DNA from: Colwellia sp. | Lineage (GTDB): Bacteria; Pseudomonadota; Gammaproteobacteria; Enterobacterales; Alteromonadaceae | NCBI GenBank assembly: GCA_020630795.1 | Contig: JAHDIK010000008.1 | Span: 107,510 to 171,509 of the forward strand | DNA length: 64,000 nt | Reading direction: 5' to 3' | Shown: positions 1 through 9,442 of the stretch, piece by piece | How positions within the stretch are numbered: the first letter of the stretch is position 1 | Layout of the letters: each line of letters opens with the position of its first letter | Notes under the pieces: model-generated | What the model was told of the DNA's origin: nothing | Seen by the model: the letters and a program-made list of their open reading frames with translations, nothing else | Database searches by the model: none | Position numbers and translations under genes: made by a program

Positions 1-209
1 CCAAATTTGTCTGGCAAATTAACAGCTTTATGATGACATGGTTACCGCATTTAGAGCGAAACAACCGTAGTTACATCACGATTGCTATAGGTTGTACCGG
101 CGGTAAACATCGTTCAGTATATATTGCCGAATTACTCGCGAATAATTTACGTAAAGAACGTGAAGATGTTCAATCTCGTCACCGAGATATCACGATAGCA
201 AGCACCTAA
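1..209 (+). CDS. rapZ: RapZ RNase adapter / nucleotide-binding protein, C-terminal fragment
   Basis: The open frame runs in from the left edge (codons in phase from base 3) and stops at TAA 207-209, leaving about 68 residues. The stretch reading [17 protein letters not shown] is the conserved C-terminal signature of RapZ (formerly YvcJ/YhbJ). In enterics RapZ binds the GlmZ small RNA and guides RNase E to it, tuning GlcN6P synthase. The Walker A region lies outside the window. NPr begins 16 bp downstream, which matches the usual rpoN-hpf-ptsN-rapZ-ptsO operon. The edge truncation is an artefact of the window, not a broken gene. Confidence 0.93.
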   Translation, partial: KFVWQINSFMMTWLPHLERNNRSYITIAIGCTGGKHRSVYIAELLANNLRKEREDVQSRHRDITIAST

Positions 210-225
210 TAACATAGAGCTATTC

Positions 226-501
226 ATGACTAAATGTGAGAAAACACTCATCATTACTAACAAGCTCGGGCTTCACGCCCGAGCAGCGACAAAACTCGCT
301 CAGTTATGTCAAAAATTTACGTCGTCAGTTACGGTTTCTCTTGAAGATAACTCTGCTGATGCAAGCAGTATCATGGGATTAATGTTACTGGCAGGCAGCC
401 AAGGGAAAACCGTAACCGTTGTTACTGAAGGAGCTGATGCAGAAGAAGCATTACAGTCGGTCTGCCAACTTTTTTCGGACAAGTTCGACGAAGGTGAATA
501 A
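226..501 (+). CDS. ptsO: Phosphocarrier protein NPr of the nitrogen PTS
   Basis: This is a 91-residue HPr-fold protein. GLHARAA near the N-terminus contains the phospho-acceptor His17, and SIMGLMLLAGSQG matches the regulatory-serine region of the family. NPr relays phosphate from EI-Ntr (PtsP) to EIIA-Ntr (PtsN) in a regulatory, non-transporting branch that affects nitrogen, potassium and envelope physiology. It directly follows rapZ with a 16-bp gap and is probably cotranscribed with it. No convincing hairpin terminator follows; about 200 bp separate it from mgtE. The length is normal for HPr/NPr, and the gene neighbourhood favours NPr over catabolic HPr. Confidence 0.93.
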   Translation: MTKCEKTLIITNKLGLHARAATKLAQLCQKFTSSVTVSLEDNSADASSIMGLMLLAGSQGKTVTVVTEGADAEEALQSVCQLFSDKFDEGE

Positions 502-709
502 CCGCATTCTCACAACTCGCTTTTCTCAAGAAAAAAGCTGAAAAAACAACAAAGTTAAGATAAACTAAAATTCATCAGTACTTCCTAATACTGTCATACT
601 AAATAGAGATAATAATCTTTGTTTGGCGTTCACTTTTGTTAACCACACACTACACTGGTTATTAAGCTTGAACGAATAATCCACGTGTAATGTCAAAGTG
701 AAGGATTTT

Positions 710-2068
710 ATGTCAGACGTTTCAGAACAAGAATTTAACCAACAAAAACTCCAAGAAGTTAATACCGCACTTGATAGCGGTATGTTTGTTTATGTTCGAA
801 AGCTGTTACAAAACCTTCCATCTTTTGATCTTGCTCTAATTTTAGAGTCATCTCCTCCTAAAAGCCGTACTATTTTATGGCAATTAATTGATCCCGATAA
901 CCACGGTGAAGTACTTGAAGAACTTAATGAAGAAGTTCGAAAAGGTATTCTTAAAAGCATGCGACCTGAAAAGCTTGCTGCGGTTGCCGAAGGGATGGAC
1001 GTTGATGATTTAGCCGAAGTACTCAGAACACTACCTGATAGCGCCTATCAAAGTGTGTTGAGTTCGATGGACTCACAAGATAGAAGTCGGGTGGAAACAG
1101 CACTTTCATACGAAGAAGATACCGCTGGCGGTATCATGAACACCGATACAATCACTATTAGGCCAGATGTATCGGTAGATGTTGTACTACGTTACCTAAG
1201 ACTCAAGGGCGAGCTACCTGAGTCAACAGACTCATTCTACGTAGTAGACAGACACGACAAGTTTATTGGCTCAGTATCATTATCAGCCATTGTAACCGCC
1301 AAGCCCGACATTATCGTATCAACGTTAATTGATAAAGAAGTGGAGGCTGTTCCTGTTGCCATGCCTGAAAATGAAGTTGCTCAATTATTCGAGCGCTTCG
1401 ATTGGTTTTCGGCACCTGTTATTGATGATGAAGGTAGATTGTTAGGCCGTATTACCATTGATGATGTTATCGACATTATTCGTGAAGAAGCTGAACACTC
1501 GATGATGAGTATGGCGGGTTTAGATGACGAAGCCGATACTTTTGCCCCTGTAGTTAAAAGTACGCAACAACGTTCCATATGGCTTGGGGTTAATTTAGTT
1601 ACAGCGTTGTTAGCCGTTGCAGTAACAAGTATGTTTGAAGGGGTGTTTGAACAGCTCGCGATTCTAGCCGTATTAAACTCTCTCGTACCAAGCATGGGAG
1701 GTGTTGCCGGTAATCAAACATTAACACTTGTTATTCGAGGGATGGCGTTAGGCCATGTTGGAGAAGGAAACTCAAAAGCACTGTTAATGAAAGAGCTAGC
1801 AGTAGGTTTTTTAAATGGTCTTATTTGGGCATTTTTAATTGCAACCGTAGTGGCAATTTGGAAACAAGACTTAACGTTAGGCGGTGTTATTGCCTTCGCA
1901 ATGCTAATGAACTTAACCGCGGCGGGTATCGCTGGTGTTTCAATTCCGCTTTTACTTAAACGAATGAATATAGATCCTGCTCTCGCTGGTAGTGTAATTT
2001 TAACAACGGTAACTGATGTGGTGGGGATATTTGCGTTTTTAGGTACCGCTACACTCTTGCTTACCTAA
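710..2068 (+). CDS. mgtE: MgtE-family magnesium transporter
   Basis: The protein is about 452 residues in the standard MgtE order. A helical MgtE N domain spans roughly residues 25-130. A CBS pair follows (about 135-260; FYVVDRHDKFIGSV and GRLLGRITIDDVIDI are typical). Five hydrophobic segments from about 285 to the end form the Mg2+ pore. In known MgtE the cytosolic domains sense Mg2+ and close the channel when it is abundant. I chose ATG 710 over an in-frame GTG at 698 because AAGGA (701-705) sits just upstream of the ATG. The roughly 200-bp leader shows no recognisable Mg-sensing riboswitch, only a short hairpin (640-661). A position next to ptsO is common in related genomes. Confidence 0.93.
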   Translation: MSDVSEQEFNQQKLQEVNTALDSGMFVYVRKLLQNLPSFDLALILESSPPKSRTILWQLIDPDNHGEVLEELNEEVRKGILKSMRPEKLAAVAEGMDVDDLAEVLRTLPDSAYQSVLSSMDSQDRSRVETALSYEEDTAGGIMNTDTITIRPDVSVDVVLRYLRLKGELPESTDSFYVVDRHDKFIGSVSLSAIVTAKPDIIVSTLIDKEVEAVPVAMPENEVAQLFERFDWFSAPVIDDEGRLLGRITIDDVIDIIREEAEHSMMSMAGLDDEADTFAPVVKSTQQRSIWLGVNLVTALLAVAVTSMFEGVFEQLAILAVLNSLVPSMGGVAGNQTLTLVIRGMALGHVGEGNSKALLMKELAVGFLNGLIWAFLIATVVAIWKQDLTLGGVIAFAMLMNLTAAGIAGVSIPLLLKRMNIDPALAGSVILTTVTDVVGIFAFLGTATLLLT

Positions 2069-2110
2069 ACCTTTTTATACAAACAAAGCTCAAATAAAGT
2101 CACTAGAAAC

Positions 2111-2144
2111 AAAAAAGCAGAATAAACATTTATTTATTCTGCTT
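2111..2144 (-). terminator. Rho-independent terminator downstream of pmbA
   Basis: A perfect 12-bp stem (2115-2126 with 2133-2144, AAGCAGAATAAA arm) has a 6-nt loop. Read on the minus strand it is followed by a run of six T (2111-2116 on the plus strand are A). It separates the convergent mgtE and pmbA genes and may also act weakly on mgtE. Confidence 0.8.
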
Positions 2145-2182
2145 CTCATAACAATACAATTTTTCGCTATAAACAGTAAAAA

Positions 2183-3538
2183 TTAATTACCTGCTACTTG
2201 CATTTCATTGATCAATAACGAACCTGTTCTAATGCTTCCTCTGTAGTCAGTATCAGATCCTACGGCAACTAAACCTTTGAATATTTCTTGTAACGTACCC
2301 GCAATTGTTACTTCTGAAACAGGGAATGCAATTTCTCCGTTTTCAACCCAAAAACCAGCAGCACCGCGAGAATAATCTCCGTTTACTACGTTAACGCCCT
2401 GCCCCATTAATTCCGTTACTAAAAAGCCTGTACCCAGCTTTTTTAGCATAGCGTCAAAATCACCACCTGCGCCTTCACCTTGAGCATTCAATACCCAATT
2501 GTGAATACCGCCAGCATGACCTGTTGTTTCTAAACCTAGCTTTCTTGCAGAGTAACTCGTTAATAAGTATGTTGCTAAACAACCATCGGTAATAATTTCA
2601 CGATCAACTGTTTTCACGCCTTCGCTATCAAACGCACTACTCGCTAATGCCTGTTTTATGTGAGGTCGTTCACTAATATTCAAAAAATTTGGGAATACTT
2701 GCTTACCAATAGAATCCACTAAAAAAGAAGATTTACGGTATAAGTTACCTCCACTTATTGCGGCAATGAAGTGTCCGAATATGGTGTTGGCAATATCGGC
2801 TTTAAACATTACAGGCACTTTTCCTGTCGGAAGTTTTTGTGCATTCAAGCGAGATACAGCTTCTAAAGAAGCTTGTCGTCCAATGCTTTCGGTGCTGTCG
2901 AGTAGGTCGAAACGTCTATTTACGCTGTATGCATAATCTCGCTGCATATCGTCGCCATCAGTTGCGATCATCACACAACTTAAACTGTGTCGACTACTTG
3001 GGTAACCTACAAGTTGACCATTGGTATTTCCATACACTTTAAACCCTTCAAAACTATCTAAACTGGCACCGTCAGAGTTTGTTATACGATTATCAACCGT
3101 CAAAGCGCTTTCCTCACACGCTTTAGCAATATCAATAGCTTCATCAGTTGTAATGGCATGAGGGTGGTACAAATCTAAATCTTCTGGCTCCATTGCCAAT
3201 AAAGACTTATCAGCAAGCCCAGAGCAGTCATCTACAGATGTGTATTTCGCGATATTTACTGCCGCTTGCACAGCTTGCTGTAATGCGCCTTCCGATAAAT
3301 CAGCTGTAGATGCACTTCCCTTTCGTCCGTCCATATACACAGTTAAACCTAATGCACCATCGTTAGTAAATTCTACGGTTTCAACTTCACCCATTCGGGT
3401 TCCTACACTTAACCCTTGCTGACGACTCATAGCAACTTCAGCTGAATCAGCGCCTAATGATTGGGCAAGCTCTACCACTTTAGCTACGCGTTCTTTTACT
3501 TGTTCAAGTTGAATAACAATACCATTTGATTCTGTCAT
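2183..3538 (-). CDS. pmbA: Metalloprotease PmbA (TldE), TldD/TldE family
   Basis: A 451-residue protein of the TldD/PmbA family. The C-terminal block with NGDYSRGAAGFWVENGEI and EVTIAGTLQEIF is the family hallmark. TldD and TldE form a heteromeric protease that trims unfolded peptides; in enterics it matures microcin B17 and cleaves the CcdA antitoxin. TldD carries the zinc site and PmbA/TldE is the partner, so activity should depend on a tldD elsewhere; none is in this window. The gene is divergent from darP, an arrangement shared with many gammaproteobacteria. Its terminator lies just downstream on the minus strand. Confidence 0.93.
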   Translation of the reverse strand: MTESNGIVIQLEQVKERVAKVVELAQSLGADSAEVAMSRQQGLSVGTRMGEVETVEFTNDGALGLTVYMDGRKGSASTADLSEGALQQAVQAAVNIAKYTSVDDCSGLADKSLLAMEPEDLDLYHPHAITTDEAIDIAKACEESALTVDNRITNSDGASLDSFEGFKVYGNTNGQLVGYPSSRHSLSCVMIATDGDDMQRDYAYSVNRRFDLLDSTESIGRQASLEAVSRLNAQKLPTGKVPVMFKADIANTIFGHFIAAISGGNLYRKSSFLVDSIGKQVFPNFLNISERPHIKQALASSAFDSEGVKTVDREIITDGCLATYLLTSYSARKLGLETTGHAGGIHNWVLNAQGEGAGGDFDAMLKKLGTGFLVTELMGQGVNVVNGDYSRGAAGFWVENGEIAFPVSEVTIAGTLQEIFKGLVAVGSDTDYRGSIRTGSLLINEMQVAGN

Positions 3539-3625
3539 GACTGAATTTACTTCTCTGATGCTGTGTTGAGTAAAGAAATACTAACAATTAAAGGTGTACA
3601 CGTTTTTTGAAATAAGGAGATGTAG

Positions 3626-3631
3626 TATACT
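3626..3631 (+). promoter_or_regulatory. Putative -10 element of darP
   Basis: TATACT lies 32 bp before the chosen ATG of darP. I see no good -35 at 16-18 bp spacing (only a T-run). Its position inside the longer in-frame reading that begins with GTG 3594 argues that the upstream extension is untranslated. Confidence 0.35.
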
Positions 3632-3662
3632 ATTGTTAATTTCCATTTTATTACCGAACATT

Positions 3663-4181
3663 ATGCCCCAGTCTGTGAACGATATCGACGAATTAGATGA
3701 AGATTTAAAAAGTAAATCTGAAATAAAGCGTGAAATGCACCAATTACAAGATTTTGGTCAAAAATTAATTGAGATGTCGAAACATCAGCGCAGTCGCTTG
3801 CCTTTAACTGAAGAGTTGAAAGACGCTATGGTGTTAGCAGACAAAATTAGAAATAAACACGAGGCTCTGCGCCGCCATATAAGACATATTGCTAAAATAT
3901 TAGCTGAGACAGATTTAGCACCAATTAACCAAGCAATAGATGTAATGGCAAACAAACATCAGCAAGAGTCTGTAAAACACACTCGCCTTGAAGAAATGAG
4001 AGACTTATTATTGGAAGGCAGTAATGACGTAGTAGAAGCGTTATTAGCGAATCATACGACAATGGAACGCCAAAAACTTCGTCAACTTGTTAGGCAAGCA
4101 ATTAAAGAAAAGAAAGCTGAGAAGCCAGCTAAATACCATAAAGAATTATTCGCCTACTTAAAAGAGAATGTAACCTTATAA
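3663..4181 (+). CDS. darP: Ribosome biogenesis factor DarP (YjgA)
   Basis: A 172-residue, highly charged helical protein. The N-terminus is acidic (DIDELDEDLKSKSEIKREM), and the KSEIKR element is the family signature. DarP/YjgA promotes late assembly of the 50S subunit, near the peptidyl-transferase centre. An in-frame GTG at 3594 would add 23 hydrophobic residues. I reject it because family members begin with a short acidic tail and a promoter-like TATACT lies inside the extension. Shine-Dalgarno pairing at ATG 3663 is poor. The gene is divergent from pmbA, the classical neighbour. Confidence 0.9.
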   Translation: MPQSVNDIDELDEDLKSKSEIKREMHQLQDFGQKLIEMSKHQRSRLPLTEELKDAMVLADKIRNKHEALRRHIRHIAKILAETDLAPINQAIDVMANKHQQESVKHTRLEEMRDLLLEGSNDVVEALLANHTTMERQKLRQLVRQAIKEKKAEKPAKYHKELFAYLKENVTL

Positions 4182-4223
4182 CAACTATAGTTAATAAGCG
4201 TATCTAACAGAATAATTCAGCAA

Positions 4224-5108
4224 CTACTTGGCACCGAGTTTTACGACTTTATTGCCAAGTAACACCATAGCTATACCGCCAGTTATAACAACAATCGATA
4301 TACCTAACCGAAGCGTCATACTCTCTTGCATAAAGACAATGCCGCCTATGGCTGCAATTACAGGTACAAACAACTGAACAACACCTGCTTGTGTGGGTGT
4401 TAATCCACTCAATGCAAAATACCATATAGCGTAACCAACTCCTGACATAGCAGCCCCTGAAACAACAGCCAGCCACATTCCCTGTTCAGAATATTCTGCT
4501 GTTGAAAGAGTAATAATAGCCAAACCAATCACCAATGGAATGGTTCGGAAAAAGTTATAACAGGTATCAACAAATGGGGCCTTACTTTTTTTACCTATAA
4601 TTGTATACCCAGCCCATGCGAGTCCTGAGAGCATCATAAGTACTGACCCCATAAATGATGGAGTACCAATATTAGGGTACATCAAATAAACAATGCCAAT
4701 AGATGCAGATGCTAAACCTGTCCATTCAATTTTTGATAACCTGGTGCCTGACAACAACGAGTACGTAATCATGAACAATTGAACTGCACCAAAAAGTATT
4801 AATGCACCCGCTCCTGTTTCTAAGCTGACATAAGCGTATGAGAAAGAAATGGCATAAACGAATAAACATATACTTCCGCTCCAACTCCCTTTGGAGTTTT
4901 TAACATTTTCACGATTACGAGTACTTTTAAGTATAAAGAAATACTGCTGAAACAGAAAAATAGCATACAGCGCCATACTGCCAGATAACAAACGAATAAT
5001 AGTAAAAGCAGCGGGGTCTATTAATTGATGACCAAGGGCTATGCGACACAATACTGAATTAGCAGCAAAAGCGACTAACGCAAGCAAGGTAGGTAAAACA
5101 ACATTCAT
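4224..5108 (-). CDS. EamA/DMT-superfamily transporter
   Basis: A 294-residue polytopic protein with about ten hydrophobic helices in two EamA repeats; the second begins near GSVLMMLSGLAWAGYTIIG. Drug/metabolite transporters of this type export amino acids, nucleobases or other metabolites. The substrate cannot be read from the sequence. It is convergent with darP (42-bp gap). The next gene on the same strand (M14-like deacylase) ends about 70 bp upstream of its start, so the two could share a transcript. If so, a metabolite made or released by the deacylase would be a candidate substrate; that link is speculation. Confidence 0.88.
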   Translation of the reverse strand: MNVVLPTLLALVAFAANSVLCRIALGHQLIDPAAFTIIRLLSGSMALYAIFLFQQYFFILKSTRNRENVKNSKGSWSGSICLFVYAISFSYAYVSLETGAGALILFGAVQLFMITYSLLSGTRLSKIEWTGLASASIGIVYLMYPNIGTPSFMGSVLMMLSGLAWAGYTIIGKKSKAPFVDTCYNFFRTIPLVIGLAIITLSTAEYSEQGMWLAVVSGAAMSGVGYAIWYFALSGLTPTQAGVVQLFVPVIAAIGGIVFMQESMTLRLGISIVVITGGIAMVLLGNKVVKLGAK

Positions 5109-5179
5109 AAATTTATTCTCTACGCTCGATAAGCGCGTTTTTAAGTCGTACTTTATAGAGCGGTGTGCTTTATAAAAAC

Positions 5180-6307
5180 TTACAACACAAAGTATTTAGT
5201 GAACACTTTGTACAACTCTGTACCTTGATTCACGCTAGCAGAAGCGAAGTGCAAAATAGGAATAACATCTTGAGCCATTGTAATTTGGTGTAGTGGTTCT
5301 CCATCCCCATAATTATCCATACGCAAAATTTGAGCAAGCGATTCTCCTGCCATTAAAGGCTTTCCAAATTCTGCAAGGTAATCGACCATTCCCCCCATCG
5401 GTGAATAAAAAGCTTTATAGTTTTTTAAGTAGCAACCATAACGCGTTAATTTTTCAGGGGTTAGTGATGTATCTGCTATCACGTTTTTGTGCTGTAAGTA
5501 CGTTAAAATACTTAATGCGTCTTGATACGCTTCATCTAAATCAATTTTTTCTTGAGATCCCAACTCAACAGTAAAGCTTTCTTTATTTACTGTTGCTGAA
5601 GTGATAGAAAAATGGTGTCCAGCAGCTTGAAGTTTCTCTTGTAAACTCCACCATGGGCAGAATGTTGCTTCATCTAAAGCACCATCAAAACTATTGGGAA
5701 TCAAAATAGTGTGCGGAATATTAAAATAGTTTGCACTCTGCATCGCGTATTCAGGACAATACAAATGTTTACTTGAAATAGGTCCTGTGTGCAGATCTAA
5801 AACCAAATCAGCTTCATGCGCCAATCGTTGTAACTGGTATGCTATACGTTGCCCTGTAGTTAGCCCAAACGAATTATGTTCAAGCTTTTGATCAATGCTT
5901 TGTAGCAATAACTTTTTAAATGCTTGTTCAATAACAAGCTCAGGTTGTTCTTTATAGCTTTCAATGAAATTGTCGAACACACTTTCATCAAAGTGGTACA
6001 TTCTATTCCAGTTTACACCCGTTATAGGATCAAAACGCCCTAAGGTATACTCGCCATTTTTATGGTTACAACCAACTGGGTTAGCATAAGGAACAAGCGT
6101 TACATCACCTTTAACAGAAGTGTTTTTTAGAATTTCAAGCAACTGAAAAATAACAGCATTACCTTGCACTTCAGCACCGTGCATATTAGCTTGAATATAT
6201 ACACTCGGTGCATTTGAGTTACCTTTAATACGGTAGACAGGAACAGTTAAGGCGGCGCCACTTGCTAATTCGCCAACGTGCATAACTTCTTTAGAGATGG
6301 TATTCAA
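5180..6307 (-). CDS. Succinylglutamate desuccinylase/aspartoacylase-family (M14-like) zinc amidohydrolase
   Basis: A 375-residue protein of the AstE/AspA branch of M14 carboxypeptidases. The zinc ligands are readable: NMHGAE gives His43 and Glu46, and DLHTGP gives His173. Glu248 in FTVELG fits the catalytic glutamate. AstE and aspartoacylase hydrolyse N-acyl amino acids, and relatives in bacterial operons deacylate ectoine intermediates or modified amino acids. No arginine-succinyltransferase or ectoine genes are nearby, so the substrate is unknown. It is longer than AstE because of a C-terminal domain (about 290-375) typical of the 'AspA/AstE family' group with a biotinyl-lipoyl-like fold. 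Confidence 0.85.
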   Translation of the reverse strand: MNTISKEVMHVGELASGAALTVPVYRIKGNSNAPSVYIQANMHGAEVQGNAVIFQLLEILKNTSVKGDVTLVPYANPVGCNHKNGEYTLGRFDPITGVNWNRMYHFDESVFDNFIESYKEQPELVIEQAFKKLLLQSIDQKLEHNSFGLTTGQRIAYQLQRLAHEADLVLDLHTGPISSKHLYCPEYAMQSANYFNIPHTILIPNSFDGALDEATFCPWWSLQEKLQAAGHHFSITSATVNKESFTVELGSQEKIDLDEAYQDALSILTYLQHKNVIADTSLTPEKLTRYGCYLKNYKAFYSPMGGMVDYLAEFGKPLMAGESLAQILRMDNYGDGEPLHQITMAQDVIPILHFASASVNQGTELYKVFTKYFVL

Positions 6308-6392
6308 TGAAATATCGACTTTATGAGTATGGTAAAATTAATGTAGCATCATACCATTTCTTACGTAAATACTGTTCTCAATAAACTAAATA

Positions 6393-6421
6393 TTGGGCTA
6401 ACAAAGGTATTACAGTAGAAT
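6393..6421 (+). promoter_or_regulatory. Putative sigma-70 promoter of rsmC
   Basis: TTGGGC (6393-6398) and TAGAAT (6416-6421) are separated by 17 bp and lie 40 bp upstream of the rsmC ATG. The -10 is one base off consensus; the -35 keeps only TTG. Confidence 0.4.
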
Positions 6422-6461
6422 AGTACTTAGTAACGCTTTTCTTATTCTTCAGCGAGTATCC

Positions 6462-7493
6462 ATGTCGTCTAAAAACATTAATCAAATATTATCTAGAAAC
6501 TTAAACGTGTTAGAAGCAACAACACCGCTCTTTATAAATATTAGTGCCGACGGCTTCATACAAGAATACGCTTCTGAATATTCAACGGCTGACACAACCT
6601 GCTTTAACACGCACTTTGAAGACTACATGACATACAAACAATTATCTTCTATCTCGAGTGTGTTTGCTGCGCAATATACATCAGACATTAAGCATGACCT
6701 CGTCGTAATATCGTTTCCTAAAAGTAAAGCTGAGCTCAACTTTACGCTCGCCATGATTTCTCATGCAACGACTGAAAATACCAATATTATTATCGTAGGT
6801 GACAACAAAAGCGGTATTAAAACATTGGCTAAGGTCGCAAAAGATTCGCTTAAAGGATGTAATAAAATTGATTCGGCAAGACATTGTCTAATGTTTGTAG
6901 CTCAACTGACTTCAAGCAACGTTACATTTAATTTAGACGACTGGTTTGAGTTTTACAGCGTATCTATTAACGATATACAACTTGAAATAGCCGCTTTACC
7001 CGGAGTTTTTAGTCAAAAAGGATTGGATAAAGGAACAAAAGTTTTATTAGAAAACCTTCCTGACTTAACAGGCAACGATATTCTAGATTTTGGTTGCGGT
7101 GCAGGCGTTATCGCAAGTTTTATCGGTAAACGTTACCCTGACATTGCATTAAATTTACTTGATGTAAGTGCACTAGCCATAGCGTCTTCACAGAAAACAC
7201 TTACTTTAAATGGCCTATCAGGACATGTTTTCGCTTCAAACAGCTTGTCAAACGTTACAGAGCAATATCACAATGTGATTTCTAACCCTCCATTTCATCA
7301 GGGCGTTAGTACTAATTACCATGCAACAGAAAGCTTTTTAAAGGGAATAAAAAAGCATTTATCGCCGTCAGGGCAAGTTATTGTTGTCGCGAATAGTTTT
7401 TTACAATATGAGCCTATAATGAAAAGCGCTATCGGCACCACCCAAAAGCTAACGATTCAACAAGGTTTCTCCATATATAAATCTTGCGTCTAA
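6462..7493 (+). CDS. rsmC: 16S rRNA m2G1207 methyltransferase RsmC
   Basis: A 343-residue two-domain protein. The N-terminal half (1-170) is the degenerate methyltransferase-like domain of RsmC. The C-terminal half is an active SAM-dependent fold with motif I DFGCGAGVIASF and the catalytic SNPPFHQG, typical of guanine-N2 rRNA methylases. RsmC methylates G1207 of 16S rRNA using SAM on the 30S subunit. It is divergent from the M14-like gene, with a plausible promoter upstream. The total length matches E. coli RsmC. Confidence 0.92.
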   Translation: MSSKNINQILSRNLNVLEATTPLFINISADGFIQEYASEYSTADTTCFNTHFEDYMTYKQLSSISSVFAAQYTSDIKHDLVVISFPKSKAELNFTLAMISHATTENTNIIIVGDNKSGIKTLAKVAKDSLKGCNKIDSARHCLMFVAQLTSSNVTFNLDDWFEFYSVSINDIQLEIAALPGVFSQKGLDKGTKVLLENLPDLTGNDILDFGCGAGVIASFIGKRYPDIALNLLDVSALAIASSQKTLTLNGLSGHVFASNSLSNVTEQYHNVISNPPFHQGVSTNYHATESFLKGIKKHLSPSGQVIVVANSFLQYEPIMKSAIGTTQKLTIQQGFSIYKSCV

Positions 7494-7632
7494 AATTGCT
7501 TACAAAAACGTAACTACTCGATAACATAAAATTAAACTGTATAAATTTAAATTTTCTGCTTTAATTAGAGCTAAGACCTTGTCATTTAGTCACCATTAAA
7601 AAAACAACTAAAAGTGAGTTTACGACTTAAGT

Positions 7633-9264
7633 ATGCCTGATAATACACAAATACGTAAAATAAGCTCTTTTCAACAATACGTTACAACTTACGTTGTGAG
7701 CTTTATATGTTTGGCGTTAGTTACCTGCATTATGACGATTGGCTACTTTTTTATAGAGCACAACAAACGTTTAAACCAAGAAGCGATAGTTCAATACGCT
7801 AAAATTTCAGCTTCCGTTAGTTATCGTTTTATTGGCGATGATGATCATAAAACACTAACTGAACGACTATCTTTATTAGACGTATTAACAATGATTAATT
7901 ACGTTCACGTATACAAGTTAGATCCCGATACCAACGAACTTGCTTTTTTCACCAGTTATAACAATAACGATAACTTTCCAGCAATTCCTGATCAGATACA
8001 TAAAAAGGATGAACTATCATCCCCAAAAAAAATTAAGAGCGGTTCCGAGTATATTTACCCAATACAAGTAGAAGATCAGATATATGGGTATATCTATATT
8101 CAAATTAGCGACAACAACCTTCAATCTATCACAAATACCGTCATTCTTGTTTCAGTCGTTTTAGTTGTAGTTATTTTGATATTAGGGTTTCTTATTTCAT
8201 CTCGACTATCTAATAAACTATCGGAGTCTTTATCCCCCCTGTTATCTACAATTCAACAAGCAGCACACGACAAAGACTATACTCTTGCGTGCCCTTCAGC
8301 GCACTTTAAAGAAATAGATGTCATTGTACGAAATACCAATATTTTGCTAAATCGCACACAAAAACATTTATCAAAGCTTGCCGAATTGGATATTAAAAAC
8401 CAAAAAGTAACAAATGAGCTAGAAGAAAAAGTTAATAAGAGAACCAATGCACTTAAAGAATCGAACCAAGAACTTCTTTCGACTTTAGAAAAGCTTCACC
8501 AATTCCAAGGCCAGTTGGTTGAAAGTGAAAAAATGGCGTCTCTTGGAGATATGGTTGCGGGTGTAGCACACGAAGTTAATACACCAATAGGACTGGGCGT
8601 TACAGCGTCAACACTATTAAGCGATAAACTCTCAGAAATAAAAACAGCTTTTGACGATAAAACACTTAAATCAAGCGAACTCAAAAAGTTTATTAACGAC
8701 AGCCAAGAAAATATTTCGATCATCTATCGTAATTTAAAACGAGCTGCCGATTTAATATCTAGCTTCAAAAAAGTAGCGGTTGATCAATCGAATGAAGACA
8801 TTAGAGCTTTTAACGTTAAAGAGCTAATTGACGAAGTAATCACTACATTAGGCCCACAAATTTACAACACGCCATATATTGTTAACATCAACTGCCCTGA
8901 TGATTTAAATGTTACAAGTAAGCCTGGACCGATAAACCAAATTTTAATAAACCTGATTCTCAACTCTATTATTCATGGCTTTGAAGAGAGAGATGAAGGA
9001 ACTATATCTATTTCAGTCATGTCGCTTAGCCATCAATTACATATACAATTTGAAGACGATGGTCGAGGTATCGACAAATCAGTTATTGATAAAATTTTTG
9101 AACCATTTACAACCACCAAACGCGGCAAAGGAGGCAGTGGCCTTGGGCTCCATTTAGTTTACAACTTAGTAACTCAAGCACTAGGTGGAAATATTTCATT
9201 GAATGAAGAATGTAAAAATGGTGTGAATTTTAACTTATACTTCCCAGTAGAGATTAATAATTAA
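7633..9264 (+). CDS. Membrane-bound sensor histidine kinase
   Basis: A 543-residue kinase. TM1 lies near residues 18-40, a periplasmic sensor at about 41-165 and TM2 at about 168-190. A linker and coiled coil (about 245-300) lead into the dimerisation/phosphoacceptor helix, with MVAGVAHEVNTPIG carrying His313. The ATPase domain shows the N box around LINLILNSIIHG, the G1 box DDGRGI (475-480) and the G2 box GSGLGL (501-506). There is no receiver or Hpt domain, so it is not an ArcB/ArcS-type hybrid. The partner is not certain. The nearest response regulator is ArcA, 178 bp downstream on the same strand, and an Hpt protein lies beyond it. The sensor domain was not recognised. Confidence 0.88.
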   Translation: MPDNTQIRKISSFQQYVTTYVVSFICLALVTCIMTIGYFFIEHNKRLNQEAIVQYAKISASVSYRFIGDDDHKTLTERLSLLDVLTMINYVHVYKLDPDTNELAFFTSYNNNDNFPAIPDQIHKKDELSSPKKIKSGSEYIYPIQVEDQIYGYIYIQISDNNLQSITNTVILVSVVLVVVILILGFLISSRLSNKLSESLSPLLSTIQQAAHDKDYTLACPSAHFKEIDVIVRNTNILLNRTQKHLSKLAELDIKNQKVTNELEEKVNKRTNALKESNQELLSTLEKLHQFQGQLVESEKMASLGDMVAGVAHEVNTPIGLGVTASTLLSDKLSEIKTAFDDKTLKSSELKKFINDSQENISIIYRNLKRAADLISSFKKVAVDQSNEDIRAFNVKELIDEVITTLGPQIYNTPYIVNINCPDDLNVTSKPGPINQILINLILNSIIHGFEERDEGTISISVMSLSHQLHIQFEDDGRGIDKSVIDKIFEPFTTTKRGKGGSGLGLHLVYNLVTQALGGNISLNEECKNGVNFNLYFPVEINN

Positions 9265-9347
9265 ACGAATAAATAGTTTATGTAACTCAAATACCTATAC
9301 TAGCATTGTGTTTTACTGCTAGGTTATATAACATGGAAATACTCGGC

Positions 9348-9357
9348 TGGTTAACCA
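9348..9357. promoter_or_regulatory. 10-bp perfect palindrome upstream of arcA
   Basis: TGGTTAACCA, followed by ATTAATAAACA, lies 86 bp upstream of the arcA ATG. GTTAA-type half-sites are compatible with ArcA binding, so autoregulation is possible. A short palindrome alone is weak evidence. Confidence 0.25.
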
Positions 9358-9442
9358 TTAATAAACATACTAACTCTAAATTTTTAACTATATTTACTAT
9401 TAGATTAACGAAAAACTTTAGAATTAACTTGGACGAATTCAA

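Noticed and set aside
502..709. Mg-sensing riboswitch upstream of mgtE
   Set aside because: I see only a short hairpin (640-661) and none of the conserved multi-stem elements of an M-box; the spacer is too short for one plus an expression platform.
7633..9264. The upstream kinase as ArcB or ArcS
   Set aside because: It lacks receiver and Hpt domains and the sensor does not resemble either.
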